Source of the DNA: Phycisphaerae bacterium | GTDB lineage: Bacteria; Planctomycetota; Phycisphaerae; UBA1845 | DNA length: 64,000 bases | Reading direction: 5' to 3' | Assembly: GCA_024102815.1 (NCBI GenBank) | Contig: JAGFJJ010000072.1 | Span: 1 to 64,000 of the forward strand | Shown here: positions 1 through 9,500 of the stretch, in pieces | How the letters are laid out: each line of letters begins with the position of its first letter | Position numbering within the stretch: position 1 is the stretch's first letter | Made by a program: the position numbers and the translations under genes | Notes under the pieces: generated by a model | Told to the model about the DNA's origin: nothing | Database searches by the model: none | What the model saw: only the letters and a program-made list of their open reading frames with translations

Positions 1-71
1 CCTTTGTCCAGCAGCGTCATGGCTCGCAGGCGACGCCGCTCCAACTCCTCCGCTGTGCCTAGGGGTCTCAT
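1..71 (-). CDS. IS630-like transposase, N-terminal fragment at window edge
   Basis: A minus-strand ATG at 71-69 opens a frame that runs off the left edge. The 23 visible residues begin MRPLGTAEELERRRLRAM and continue to LLDKG. This resembles the N-terminus of IS630-type transposase ORFs and related helix-turn-helix proteins, in which G-T-A-(E/Q)-x-L-E-x-R-R-x-x-A-x-x-L-L is followed by an HTH. No terminal inverted repeat or TA target duplication could be placed. The gene next to it (78-326) lacks its 5' part, so this element may have truncated it; that is inference. A stand-alone HTH protein is the main alternative. Confidence 0.5.
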   Translation of the reverse strand, partial: MRPLGTAEELERRRLRAMTLLDK

Positions 72-77
72 GCATGA

Positions 78-326
78 CAATATCGGTTCAAGCAATACAC
101 TTTATTTACCCGATCAATGGTCAATAATGCGTCCCGCATGGACTGGCGAACCGGCTCGGCATTCGATTCCTGGAAGGAGCCACTGCATGTAGTGGCCAAG
201 AGCGATGACTGTCGCCAAATTCAGTTTATCAGCAGTGGCGCAAATCGACGATACGAGAATGGCCAAGGCGACGATATTTCGCAAAACGCCGAAGTACAGT
301 CCACCGACCTCAAGTATCCGCCGTGA
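78..326 (+). pseudogene. pseudopilin-like protein, C-terminal remnant
   Basis: The frame is open from 78, just after a stop at 75-77, and ends at 326. The first ATG is at 117. The product aligns with the C-terminal third of the protein at 1150-1704: DWRTGSAFDSWKEPLHVV against DWVTGKILDEWHLPLYIV, then S-x-G-x-N-R-(R/K)-(Y/F)-E-N-G-x-G-D-D-I in both. That ending resembles the C-terminal region of GspG-type pseudopilins (D-x-W-G-x-P, then S-x-G-x-D, then D-I). The transmembrane N-terminus present in the paralogue is missing, and an IS630-like fragment lies directly upstream. I read it as a truncated copy, probably non-functional. Confidence 0.5.
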
Positions 327-411
327 TGGAGCTGGAATGGCTCTCAAAAATGAATGACCCAGTGCCACGGATCCCGCCGATGCGGTTCGGCGGGCGCCAG
401 GTGCGTACAAT

Positions 412-852
412 ATGACGCGAATCTGCAAGAACTGTGAGTACATAATTGATGGACTACCGGAGAATCGCTGCCCGGAATGCGGCGAGCGATTCGACCCCGG
501 CGATCCGACTACTTTTGATGTAATGCCGCGCCAACGATGCTGGTTTCGCGATTCTGCGTACGTGCTATTCGTCTTCATCGCTGTCCTGGCAGCGTTTGCA
601 CGTCATCTGATGGATGCGATTCCAATGGACGCAGAGATTGAGAAATGGCTGTTGAGTGCTAGCCGCGAATTGCAGTCACTCGGGCGCATATTTGTCTTGG
701 TGGCAACGGCGGTTGGCAGCCTGCATGCAATCAATCGACGTCTCGCGGTTGGTACGCTGTTCTTGACCGCACTCCTGCTCGCATGGACGGCAACAATTCT
801 CGTCGTTATCGAGTGGCTGTTGGGCAGGGGTCTCTATTCGCCGGGTCTGTGA
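412..852 (+). CDS. Zinc-ribbon membrane protein, copy 1
   Basis: A 146-residue protein. An N-terminal zinc ribbon at residues 4-30 has the pattern C-x2-C-x3-IDGLPENRCPECG followed by FDPGDPTTF, a signature common in planctomycete hypothetical proteins. Three hydrophobic segments follow (roughly residues 47-62, 90-105 and 115-135). The function is unknown; the ribbon would be cytoplasmic if the rest is membrane-embedded. It is paralogous to the protein at 1839-2327, and each copy follows a pseudopilin-like gene, so a two-gene unit appears to have been duplicated. The start ATG gives the complete ribbon; no strong ribosome binding site is seen. Confidence 0.65.
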   Translation: MTRICKNCEYIIDGLPENRCPECGERFDPGDPTTFDVMPRQRCWFRDSAYVLFVFIAVLAAFARHLMDAIPMDAEIEKWLLSASRELQSLGRIFVLVATAVGSLHAINRRLAVGTLFLTALLLAWTATILVVIEWLLGRGLYSPGL

Positions 853-1149
853 AGATTATGGCAAGCCGTTTGGGCCCAACGGCCTGTCCCCCGAGTGCAG
901 GATGCCGACTGGTGAATAACGCTTATACATATGAAAACTCCGGCGTCTTTGCGTCAAATACGTATGCAGCCCCGACGAGACGCATCTCGGTCTTCTGTCG
1001 ATAAAGCCGGTCATGCACTCGCCGGTCCGAGTCAGATGATGGCCGACTTAATGGGTTAATCGTGCATGTGTGTAGGAATATGGTGGATATTCCATCTCCA
1101 ATGCACAGAATGATCGGAAGTACTGGGTTGATCGCATCGCGCAGTCTGT

Positions 1150-1704
1150 ATGATGACAAGACTGCAACGCATGCTTATAGTTGCATTTGGATGGCGTGAG
1201 GCAATGCCGGCAGACGATGACATTCAGAAATTCGCAAATTGCAGGCCACGCACATGGGTACGTTTTACGGCGATCATCCTGCCTAGCGTCGTTTTGTTCG
1301 GCCTGTGGCTTTGGTGGGCAATCGTTGCCCATGCGAGACACAAGTGGTACTTGGACAAGAAAAGAAGTCAGGATACGAGCCTAATGATGTTGATTGTAGC
1401 GGATAACCTACGGCCCATGACGTCCCCGTGCGCGGCCCTTCCCATGGGCCAGGCCCGAACGGATGTTGCCCTTTTTCTGGATGAGCGCCTCGATCTTGCT
1501 GATGAGGTGTTCATTGGATCCGCTGAACCCATAGACTGGGTCACGGGGAAGATACTGGATGAATGGCATTTACCCCTCTACATTGTCGCCGTATCGACTG
1601 ACTGTCGTCACGTTCAAGTTATCAGTTGCGGACCCAACAGGAAGTTTGAAAACGGATTGGGTGACGACATCGTGAGAAACGGGATTATAAGGGAGCCCTG
1701 GTAG
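1150..1704 (+). CDS. Pseudopilin-like single-pass membrane protein
   Basis: A 184-residue protein with one strong transmembrane segment at about residues 38-60 (FTAIILPSVVLFGLWLWWAI), preceded by a short charged N-terminus. Its C-terminal 60 residues resemble the end of type II secretion major pseudopilins: DEWHLPLYIVAV, then VISCGPNRKFENGLGDDI. The canonical prepilin cleavage site before the hydrophobic stretch is not obvious, and the hydrophobic segment starts later than in true pseudopilins. I therefore call it pseudopilin-like by C-terminus only. It is followed by the zinc-ribbon membrane protein at 1839, the same order as the damaged pair at 78-852. Confidence 0.5.
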   Translation: MMTRLQRMLIVAFGWREAMPADDDIQKFANCRPRTWVRFTAIILPSVVLFGLWLWWAIVAHARHKWYLDKKRSQDTSLMMLIVADNLRPMTSPCAALPMGQARTDVALFLDERLDLADEVFIGSAEPIDWVTGKILDEWHLPLYIVAVSTDCRHVQVISCGPNRKFENGLGDDIVRNGIIREPW

Positions 1705-1838
1705 GACAATGCGAGCAACGATCCTCAAACAGGTAATCCCTCCGGCAGACGAAAAAACCTGTGCGTGGCAGATGTTCGGTTCGCCTGCGGCAAAAGACCT
1801 GCTCTTGATTTCACGCGAGAACGAAATACGCCGTCAAT

Positions 1839-2327
1839 ATGAGCAATCCTTCTGATCAAGCCGATCGGCGCGACAATGCGCCAAAGTGCGCGACCAAACG
1901 TTGCGTGAAATGTGCCTACTGCCTTGATGGGCTGGCGGATAATCGCTGCCCGGAGTGCGGCAGACCCTTCGACCCCCACGATCCCCGCACGTATATTGAT
2001 GTTTCGGACAAGCGCCGTAAGGTCCCTGGGGTCATGTTCTTAATGGCTGTTTGCTTCTGCATCCTGTCTCTGTCAACGTTGCACCTGCCTACGGTTCTGG
2101 TTGACGAAGACATGAGCTTGGCAGTCCTTCGGCTTAGTAACTCGTTGGGGCCGTTGGGTTTCTTTGGACTTCTCGCCGCCGCACTAATCGGCAGTGGCGT
2201 GCTGCTCACTCGACGCTTCCGGATAGACTTGCCCTTCAAGGTGGGAGTGTCACTTGCCTGGACGGCAGTAGTTATCATCATCATTCAATTGCTCTTTAGT
2301 AAACAGATATTTTACGATGGGTTGTAG
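1839..2327 (+). CDS. Zinc-ribbon membrane protein, copy 2
   Basis: A 162-residue paralogue of 412-852. The ribbon C-x2-C-x3-LDGLADNRCPECG is followed by FDPHDPRTY at residues 22-53. Three or four hydrophobic segments follow (about 65-85, 105-125 and 135-155). The N-terminus is longer and charged (SNPSDQADRRDNAPK). Like copy 1 it ends soon after the last membrane segment. Its partner gene is the pseudopilin-like 1150-1704. The function is unknown; fusion of a ribbon to membrane helices is a recurring planctomycete design of undefined role. Confidence 0.65.
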   Translation: MSNPSDQADRRDNAPKCATKRCVKCAYCLDGLADNRCPECGRPFDPHDPRTYIDVSDKRRKVPGVMFLMAVCFCILSLSTLHLPTVLVDEDMSLAVLRLSNSLGPLGFFGLLAAALIGSGVLLTRRFRIDLPFKVGVSLAWTAVVIIIIQLLFSKQIFYDGL

Positions 2328-2375
2328 CCTGGTAGCGCCCGTCCCCCGACGCACCAAAACAGTAACCATCCGACA

Positions 2376-2858
2376 ATGCTGACCCTCTTCAAACGTCGCA
2401 AGTTCCTGGTCGTCAAGTCATTCAGGCTGCACGAAGAGGAGCTGTTCAGGCCGCGACCGAGGCTGCGCGAGCTGCTGGGCCTCTTGATCCATCAGGCCAT
2501 GCATGACGGCATGTACCGCATCCAGCTTGGCGTTGACGCCGCCACGAAGGAGCCCCATCTGCGCTACTTCGGCCCCGTGTTCTACGAAGAAGACAAACGT
2601 GAATGGTGGGAGATGGTACCGGCCCCCGCGCGGACCTACCCGCGGTTTCTTCAGATATGCATCTCTCTCGCGCAGCTCAGCAACGAACTCCCGCTGAGCG
2701 GTGTGATCCCCGCGCTGTACAATGGGAAGCGAATCGACCTGAGTTTCACGGTGCCGGACATGAACTCGTTCGAAATCGCCTGGGACCAGCGTTACGCCTC
2801 AATTCGAGGAACCTGTCTCCAGAACCGGGCAGAAACGCCCTTCAGCGAGGCCGAGTAG
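2376..2858 (+). CDS. GspE/PilB N-lobe-like protein
   Basis: A 160-residue protein with no signal peptide. The central region (LLIHQAMHDGMYRIQLGVD, then LRYFGPVFYEE, a Pro-rich turn, a helix around LQICISLAQLSNELPLSG and IDLSFTVP) resembles the N2 sub-domain that precedes the ATPase core in GspE/PilB secretion ATPases. There is no Walker A, so it cannot be an ATPase. The similarity is judged by eye and is tentative. The neighbouring pseudopilin-like gene fits a secretion-related theme. A decayed inverted copy lies at 40940-41353. Confidence 0.5.
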   Translation: MLTLFKRRKFLVVKSFRLHEEELFRPRPRLRELLGLLIHQAMHDGMYRIQLGVDAATKEPHLRYFGPVFYEEDKREWWEMVPAPARTYPRFLQICISLAQLSNELPLSGVIPALYNGKRIDLSFTVPDMNSFEIAWDQRYASIRGTCLQNRAETPFSEAE

Positions 2859-3145
2859 ACGGACGGCTTGTGCCACGGCCGCGCCTCGTGTCGATGTTGG
2901 TTGCCCCGACTGAGCCCCAAGCCCGCGCCCCGAACTCGATACGCACAACAACCAGTCGCACCAAAATCAGGCAAAAAGCAACACAGTCAATTGACAATGT
3001 TTGCTGCAATTTTAAGTTGAACGCTCAACTTAATGACCAGCGCCACATTTCGGGGCGCTCACTCGGCGCGCGCAATTCAGTGAGCGCCCTTGCGCGTTAT
3101 TACTTATGGAGGGCGAGTGGCAAGTCCGTGCCGCGAGGGCGACAC
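2456..3145. repeat. Long inverted repeat, copy 1 (intact)
   Basis: From the middle of the gene at 2376-2858 to about 3145, the sequence matches the reverse complement of 40672-41353. The match covers the coding region, the non-coding tail and two hairpins (3012-3033 and 3053-3089), ending near GGGCGAGTGGCAAGTCCGTG. Conserved blocks include a near-identical stretch at 3077-3110. Copy 1 keeps an open reading frame; copy 2 does not. The two copies are in opposite orientation about 37.5 kb apart. Confidence 0.75.
3012..3089. terminator. Two tandem hairpins downstream of the 2376 gene
   Basis: The first hairpin has a perfect 9 bp stem, TTAAGTTGA (3012-3020) with TCAACTTAA (3025-3033), around an ACGC loop. 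The second pairs GGGCGCTCACT (3053-3063) with AGTGAGCGCCC (3079-3089). Both are retained in the inverted copy near 40.7 kb. Neither is followed by a clear T-run, so a terminator role is uncertain; they may belong to a mobile module. Confidence 0.4.
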
Positions 3146-3153
3146 GCTCGCCG

Positions 3154-3387
3154 TTACACCGGCTTGGGTTTTCGCGGCTGGAGGAAGGTGCGCAGGGCCA
3201 TGAAGCGTTGACGGCGGCGGGCGCCGGTCTCGGCTTTTTCCACGGCCGGCTCGCGCCCGGTGATGACGGCATGTTCGGGAACGAAGCGTCGGCGGCATTG
3301 GCGGCAATGGCGCGGCGCGGACTGCTCGATGGCCGGCACGACCACCGGAAAGGTGCAGTAGGGACATTGTGCGTAAATCGGTGACAT
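3154..3387 (-). CDS. Small zinc-ribbon protein
   Basis: A 77-residue protein with CPYC at residues 8-11 and CRQC at about 28-31, which would bind one zinc ion. The rest is basic and ends in a Lys/Arg/Pro-rich tail. The ATG at 3387 is chosen over longer in-frame starts because GGAGGAGA lies 7-9 bases upstream on this strand. Function is unknown. It directly abuts the end of inverted-repeat copy 1. Confidence 0.6.
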   Translation of the reverse strand: MSPIYAQCPYCTFPVVVPAIEQSAPRHCRQCRRRFVPEHAVITGREPAVEKAETGARRRQRFMALRTFLQPRKPKPV

Positions 3388-3628
3388 CCTCTTGTCTCCT
3401 CCGCGCGGAGGAACGGGACAGGACACAACGCCGCGCCGACGGCATGCCCGCTGCCTGAGGGTTGATTCGCCCCCCGGCCGGGTCGATAGGCAGTGGCCGA
3501 CAAGATCCGACGCAAACCCGTGGCCTGCGCGGTTTCGGTCGCTGCGCGTCAATTGTGTGTTGTGTCAGAAGGCGGCGCGTGGCGAGTTGTCGCCGCCGAC
3601 TTCCCCCGTTCCCCAAGAGCGTTGCGGC

Positions 3629-4873
3629 TTAATACCCCCCGGTTCGCCGCCAGCTCTTTGCCGGACCTGCCGGTCCGACGATTTCGTAGAGCAGCAGCGC
3701 CGCGTCCTGGGTGCCGATCCTCATGATGTCGGCGGAGAGCGGCGCTTCCATGAATTCCTGGTCCTCGATAAAGGCGTCGGCCACCGAACGGTCGTCCATC
3801 AGGGCCCGGTCATCGTCCACGTGATTCAGCCCGAGCAGGTGCCCGGCTTCGTGCGCGGCGACATTGCCAATGGCGACGGCCATTTCCTCGACCGTGGGCG
3901 TCCGAGAAAAAATGGAGGGCTGAAACGTCTCCGTGTAGATAATGCCATCGTCGCAATAATCCACGTTGTAATCGTCGACGTCCTCGGCAATGCCGAACAC
4001 GCCGGCGTCGTACCCTCCCAGGTAAATGCTCGAATATTCCGTGCCCGCGGGCAACGGCAGATCGTCCGAAGTCAGAACGGTCACGTTAAATCGCTGGTAG
4101 TTCTGCCGGACGGTCTCGAGGATGAGCTGCTTGAGATCGTCGTCTTTTCCGGCGTAAACGGCCGAGATAGCCGCTCCGCTGAAGGGATCCACGACCTGCC
4201 GGCCGAGGGTCTCGGAATTCAGCACGGTGCCGCGGAAGTCGAGCAGCAGAATTTGCCCGACGGCCGCGGGGATTTCCGCACCCCGCGTGACGGAAACGTC
4301 CGCGTAGTAGCCGCCGTTCTTTTGGCCCACTCCCGCGAACGCGGAATCCGTTACGACGAGGTAGTAGGGACTTCCCTCATGCCGGACGACGAAGTCAGAA
4401 ATGAGCGAATCCAGGTCGTTGCCGCTTATCGGAAGATCGACGCGGTCGTCGTTGGCCAGAACCAACCGGCCGAGGTTGTCGAAGAGAGCGATGGAAACAT
4501 CCAGGTCGGACGTCGGCGTTGACGCGTCGACGCTGATGCGGTCGCCGGCGCTCATCGGACCGAGGACGAACACGTCCAGATCGCCAGAGGACTCCACGGT
4601 TCCCTGGAGTCGAGCTAATCCGTTTTCATTAAAAAAGGCCGTGATGGGCGAAGCGAACGTGTCGTTGGGTTCACCGAAGTATTTTCCCGGGCCGGTCGTG
4701 CCGGGATCGAGGCCGCGATTGCCGTCGGTGGGATTCACCTCCGGAGGCGGCAATATGCTGGGGGTGAAACCGCACCCGCCCAACGCCAGTACAAGGGTCG
4801 AGGCAAGCACGAAGGTGCATGATGTACGGGCGAGGAGTGAGCAAGTGGTTTTCACGAATGGATCATCGTCCAA
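3629..4873 (-). CDS. Metzincin-like metalloprotease lipoprotein
   Basis: A 414-residue protein. A signal peptide ends in a lipobox LALGGC (Cys at about 34), which predicts a lipid-anchored exported protein. Residues about 65-200 look like a bacterial pre-peptidase (PPC) beta-sandwich: a GDLDVFVLGPM strand, then repeated Asp-rich strands and YYLVV. The C-terminal half carries HEAGHLLGLNH, an exact HExxHxxGxxH zinc signature, followed by an ALMDD stretch that could be the Met-turn. It is likely a secreted zinc endopeptidase. A paralogue with the same layout follows on the same strand at 5033-6292 (160 bp apart). GTG at 4855 is an alternative start. Confidence 0.8.
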   Translation of the reverse strand: MDDDPFVKTTCSLLARTSCTFVLASTLVLALGGCGFTPSILPPPEVNPTDGNRGLDPGTTGPGKYFGEPNDTFASPITAFFNENGLARLQGTVESSGDLDVFVLGPMSAGDRISVDASTPTSDLDVSIALFDNLGRLVLANDDRVDLPISGNDLDSLISDFVVRHEGSPYYLVVTDSAFAGVGQKNGGYYADVSVTRGAEIPAAVGQILLLDFRGTVLNSETLGRQVVDPFSGAAISAVYAGKDDDLKQLILETVRQNYQRFNVTVLTSDDLPLPAGTEYSSIYLGGYDAGVFGIAEDVDDYNVDYCDDGIIYTETFQPSIFSRTPTVEEMAVAIGNVAAHEAGHLLGLNHVDDDRALMDDRSVADAFIEDQEFMEAPLSADIMRIGTQDAALLLYEIVGPAGPAKSWRRTGGY

Positions 4874-5032
4874 CGGCCGGGCGCGGGTGCAGTCGCCGGA
4901 CTTTTCCCCACCGAGCTATCCAGGATCATGAGGGAATCCCCCGAGGCGTCATCCTAGCCTTCACCGGGTGTACTTGCCAATGACCACGGCACGCTACCCC
5001 GTTGCCGTTCATTGGCCGGCGGTGAAGCGAGT

Positions 5033-6292
5033 TCAGTGCTCCTCCAGTCCGCAGGTGCTGAACAGGAGCTGTGTGCGACAGGCCGGGCCTGCGGACTTGG
5101 CCGAGACGGCTTTGCTCGCTTCCGCGCGCTGCCGGGCGAGCACGAAGTCCTCGTCGCCACCAAGGGAATCGAGCAGGCATCTCGGGGCGTCCTGCTGGCC
5201 CACGGGGAATACATCGCGGTAGATCGGCGACTTGCGGAAGGACTGGTTTTCCATGAGGTCGCGGAGGCTGGCGGTGACGTCCATGAGTCCGCGGCGGTCG
5301 GCCGTGTGGACCAGTCCGAGCAGGTGTCCGATTTCGTGGCTGGCGACATTGGCCAGGGCCTGGGCCATCTGCGTCGTGTTGGGGCGCAGGATGCCGAAGG
5401 CGGTGAAAGTGTCCGTAAAGACGATGGCGGTCTGGTGCTGTCGGCTGTTGAACTCGTCGACGCCCTCGGCCACTCCCAGCAGGGCGGCGTCGAAGGTGCC
5501 GAAGTAGATGCGGGTCATGGTTCCGTCGTCGAAGGCGCCTTCGCTGGTGGAGTAGATCTCCACGTCGAATCCGGCGAAGTCGTCGCGCACGTCGGCAACA
5601 AGGGCGCGAATGATATCTTCGGTCCGGCCGGTGAAATTGGGATCGATGGTGGCGGCGTCAAAAACGGGCACGTCGACGGCCGGCCGTCCGCCCACCACCA
5701 CGTCGTCGCCCCCGTTGAAGATCAGCAGGACGCGGTCGGGCTGAGGCGCCAGCGGGACTGCGCCCGTGGTTCGCGTGGCGACGAGGCCGTAGTCGCCGTT
5801 GGCGCTGTATCCGGGTGTCGCGGCCACGGCGACGTACAGGGCGTCGGAGGGGCGCCGGGCGACGATGTCGATGAACGGATCGCGCACGCCGAGATAGACG
5901 TTGCGATGGTCGTTGACCAGGAGTGCCGAATCGGTGTCATCGAAGGCGGCGATGGCGCCGTCCAGGGTCTCGTCGGTGGCCATGCGGACCACGATGTGGT
6001 CGCCGGTTTCCACCGGGCCGAGGTCGAAGACATCCACGTCGTCGGGACTGTCGATGGTGCCGCGGATGATCCGCGGATCGGCGGCGAAGGCGACGTACTC
6101 GGCCAGGTCGAGCAGGTCGTTGGCGTCGGATTCGTGGAAAGTGGACTCATCCTCGACGAGCGAGGAGAGGGTCAGGGTCGGCGCGCGGCCGACGGTGCCG
6201 GGCAACAGATTCGTTCCACAACCAGAGATCAGGAGCAGCGCCGCGGACGGCGCCGCGTACGCGGCGAGGCGATCGAGGACGAGCACGGACAA
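5033..6292 (-). CDS. Metzincin-like metalloprotease lipoprotein, paralogue
   Basis: A 419-residue paralogue of 3629-4873 in the same order: signal peptide with lipobox LLISGC, a linker with an Asp/Glu-rich patch, a PPC-like sandwich (DDVDVFDLGPVETGD), then a catalytic region with HEIGHLLGLVH and a following GLMD turn. Both zinc signatures are complete, so both enzymes may be active. The predicted start is TTG at 6292; GTG at 6286 is nearly equivalent. Its C-terminus is longer than in the paralogue and Cys-containing. This gene is upstream in transcription, and the two may share a transcript. Confidence 0.78.
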   Translation of the reverse strand: MSVLVLDRLAAYAAPSAALLLISGCGTNLLPGTVGRAPTLTLSSLVEDESTFHESDANDLLDLAEYVAFAADPRIIRGTIDSPDDVDVFDLGPVETGDHIVVRMATDETLDGAIAAFDDTDSALLVNDHRNVYLGVRDPFIDIVARRPSDALYVAVAATPGYSANGDYGLVATRTTGAVPLAPQPDRVLLIFNGGDDVVVGGRPAVDVPVFDAATIDPNFTGRTEDIIRALVADVRDDFAGFDVEIYSTSEGAFDDGTMTRIYFGTFDAALLGVAEGVDEFNSRQHQTAIVFTDTFTAFGILRPNTTQMAQALANVASHEIGHLLGLVHTADRRGLMDVTASLRDLMENQSFRKSPIYRDVFPVGQQDAPRCLLDSLGGDEDFVLARQRAEASKAVSAKSAGPACRTQLLFSTCGLEEH

Positions 6293-6596
6293 TCCCCCCC
6301 GGAAAGCGGCATGGTCTTTCCCCCGCCGGTCCCCTGACCGGCGTTACCCCCAATAGGGAAGGACGGACCGCGAAGGCTCCGGCCGCGCGGCGAGTGCCAC
6401 GTTCATGACATCGCAGCAGGGCCGGACTCCGCGGTCCGCCATCCTTCGTCCCCTCCGCTGCGAGCGTACGATACTTGGTGGCCGTGGCGGTCGTGGTTGG
6501 GCGAAATCAGCGCACAGGGAATGAACCGTCCTGAAAGAAGTGGAATCCGCCGTCATTGGCGGAGCAGGCCACGCCGGACCTATAATGGCGGCCGTC
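6293..6596. promoter_or_regulatory. Divergent intergenic region
   Basis: About 300 bp separate the leftward lipoprotein gene from the rightward helicase gene, so promoters for both must lie here or nearby. I could not pick out a convincing -35/-10 pair, operator or riboswitch. A short inverted repeat, CCGGTCCCCTGACCGG near 6327, is the only structure noted. Confidence 0.3.
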
Positions 6597-9500
6597 ATGA
6601 GCACCATCTCCTGGACGGAAGCGCAGCGGCGGGGCATCGAGACCGTCGATCGCAGCGTGCTGGTCAGTGCCGCCGCGGGATCGGGCAAGACGGCGGTGCT
6701 TGCGGAGCGCTGCGCCTACCTGGTATGCGACGCGCCGCCGCCGTTTCGCTGCGACGTGGATCAACTGCTGGTTCTCACGTTTACGGAGGCGGCCGCAGCG
6801 GAGATGCGCGAGCGGATCGTGAAGGCGATCCGGCAGCGGAGCCTGGATCGGCCGGGCGATCCGCGCCTTCGCGAACAACTCGTTCTTGTCGACGCGGCGC
6901 AGATCTCGACGATCCACGCGTTCTGCCTGTGGCTGGTCCGGCGCGGATTCAGCGAGCTCGGCGTCGATCCCGGTGCGGTGCTGCTCGACGCGGAGGAGGC
7001 GGCGCTGCTGCGGAGCGAGGTTCTGGAGGAGTTGTTCAGCGACCTGTATGGGAGCGTTTCCCGCGAGGACGACGTTCTGGGCGCGGGAAGGCGGGCCGAC
7101 GCGCAGGAGCAACCCCAATATTCCCCCGCGGCCTTCGCGGAGCGCTTTGCAAGACTCGTGGACGATTACGGACTGGGACGGGATGGCGCCATCAAGCGCT
7201 TTGTGCTGCGGCTGCGCGATTTCGCCGGATCGCTTCCCGAACCGGATGCGTGGCTGGATGGGGCGATGGCGGGCGTTGGGGAGCGGGCCGAGTGGACTGC
7301 GGCCGAGCTTTTCGCGCGCATGTGGCGGGAGCTCGAATTGCAGCTCGAGAGTTGCCGGCAGATCGCGTTGGAGCTTCGGGCGATGCCCGCGGTGTGCGCG
7401 GCCTATGCGCAGGGCGTGGAGAATTACGTCGCGCGATTGGAAGATTGGTCGGTACGGCTGCGAAAGGCGTTTGTCGCGGCCGGGGTCGGTCCGTCGAATG
7501 AGATTGGGGCGTTGTGGAGTCTGTCGCGGGAGGCCGTTGTTGCGCTGCTTGGCGAGGTGGAAGCGGTTCGCGGGGAGATCGCTGAGGATCCGTTCGACAT
7601 ACCAACGGGACCGAGGCTCTCGCGGGACACCGATCCGAATTTGAAAGAACTTCGCGATCGAGCGAGCAAGCGCTGCCGCGATGTCGTGCGGGACCGGTTG
7701 TTTCGGAAGCGGCTGCGTGACGGATTCGCTCTCTCTTCGGCCAGGGAGCAGCTCGACGGACTGCGCAAGACGGAGCCGTACGTAAGCACGCTGGTGGAGT
7801 TGGTCCGGCGATTCGATCGCGCTTACGAGGAGCGCAAGCGTCGTCTGGACGCGCTGGACTTTGCCGATCTCGAACGGCTTGCGTATCGCCTGCTGGGTGA
7901 AGACGGCGAGGAGGGTTCGGCCGTGGCGCGGATGATGCGGAATCGTTTCGCCCACGTGCTGGTGGATGAGTACCAGGACATCAATCCGATTCAGGAGGCG
8001 ATTCTGCGCTGCGTGAGCCGCGAGATGGAACTTGATCGACCGGCGAATCTATTCTCCGTCGGAGATGTCAAGCAAAGTATCTATCGCTTTCGCCTGGCGG
8101 AGCCGGCGCTGTTCTTGGCGCGGCAGGCGGCGTTTGGGGAGTCGGCCGCGGCGCGCGGAGGCGTGATTCCGCTGCAGAAGAACTTCCGGAGCCGGCCGGA
8201 GATCCTCGAGGCCGTGAACCTCGTCTTCGAGCGACTGATGCGCACGTCGACCTGCGGCATTGCATACGATGATGCGGCGCGGCTGCATGTCGGGCGGACG
8301 TTCGACGCGAATGAATCTCCGCTGCCCGTGGAGCTGCACCTGCTGGAGCGTCGTTTTGATTCCGGATCGGCTGACGACAACGGGGATGGGGCGGAGACTG
8401 TCGAAGACGTCGGCCAGTGGTCGGCGATGGAGCGCGAGGCTTATTTGATTGGCACGCGTATCCATGCGCTGCGCAGCGAAGCGGCGCGATCGGGGGGGAC
8501 ACCGCCGGAGTACCGAGACATTGCCATCCTGCTCCGCGCCGCCCGTGTGAACGCGGAGCAGATGGCGGGCGTGCTGGCGCGCATGGGTATTCCCGCGTTC
8601 GCCGACGTGGGCGGGTCGCTGTTCGACGCGCTGGAGATCCGGGATGTGCTGGCCGCGCTGGAGGTTCTCGACAACCCGCAGCAGGACATTCCGCTTGCGG
8701 CCGTGATGCGCGGCGGCGTACTGGGGGTTGCGTTCGATGAGGATGAGCTTGTGGCCATTCGCTGCGTTGATCGATCGCGGCCTTTTCATGCTTGTGTTGC
8801 GGCCTACGCCGAGGGCGGGGCTGATGAATCGCTGCGTCGGCGCGTGGACTCGCTTCTGAGAACGATTGTCCTGCTACGCGAAAAGGCGCGGCGCCGACCG
8901 CTGGCGGAGATCGTCTGGCACTTGTATGAGGCGTACGGACATCTCACGCGCTGCGGGGCGATGTCCAACGGGATGCAGCGCCGGGCCAACCTGCTCAAGC
9001 TTCACGATCTTGCCCGCCGGTTCGGTACGTTCCGCCGGCAGGGGCTGCACCGGTTCCTGCGTTTCGTGGAGGCGCTGCGGGAGGAGGGGAGCGAGGTCGC
9101 GGCGGCGCCGGCGCTGGGCGCGGCCGAGGATGTCGTGCGCATCATCAGCATTCATCAGAGCAAGGGGCTCGAGTTTCCGATCGTTTTCGTCGCCGGCACG
9201 GGGACGAAATTCAATCTTCAGGACCGCTCCGGGGCGATGATTTTCGAGCGGCGGGCGCACGTCGGGCTGAAGGTACTGGATACGCAGCGGATGTTGGCGT
9301 ATCCGTCGGCGGCGCATCGTTTGGCGGCGGGGGAGATCGAGCAGGCGGCGCGCGAGGAGGAGATGCGCGTGCTTTACGTCGCGATGACGAGGGCGGAGGA
9401 GAGGTTGTTCCTGGTCGGGTCCGTGGTCGACGCGAAGCGGAAAGCGGAGGCCATCGGCACGGCCGCGGATGCCGAATCGCCGCCCAATGATCTGGATGTT

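Noticed and set aside
5012-6337. 441-codon frame antisense to the second metzincin lipoprotein
   Set aside because: The opposite strand has a signal peptide, lipobox and zinc motif; the antisense frame is Gly/Val-rich shadow.
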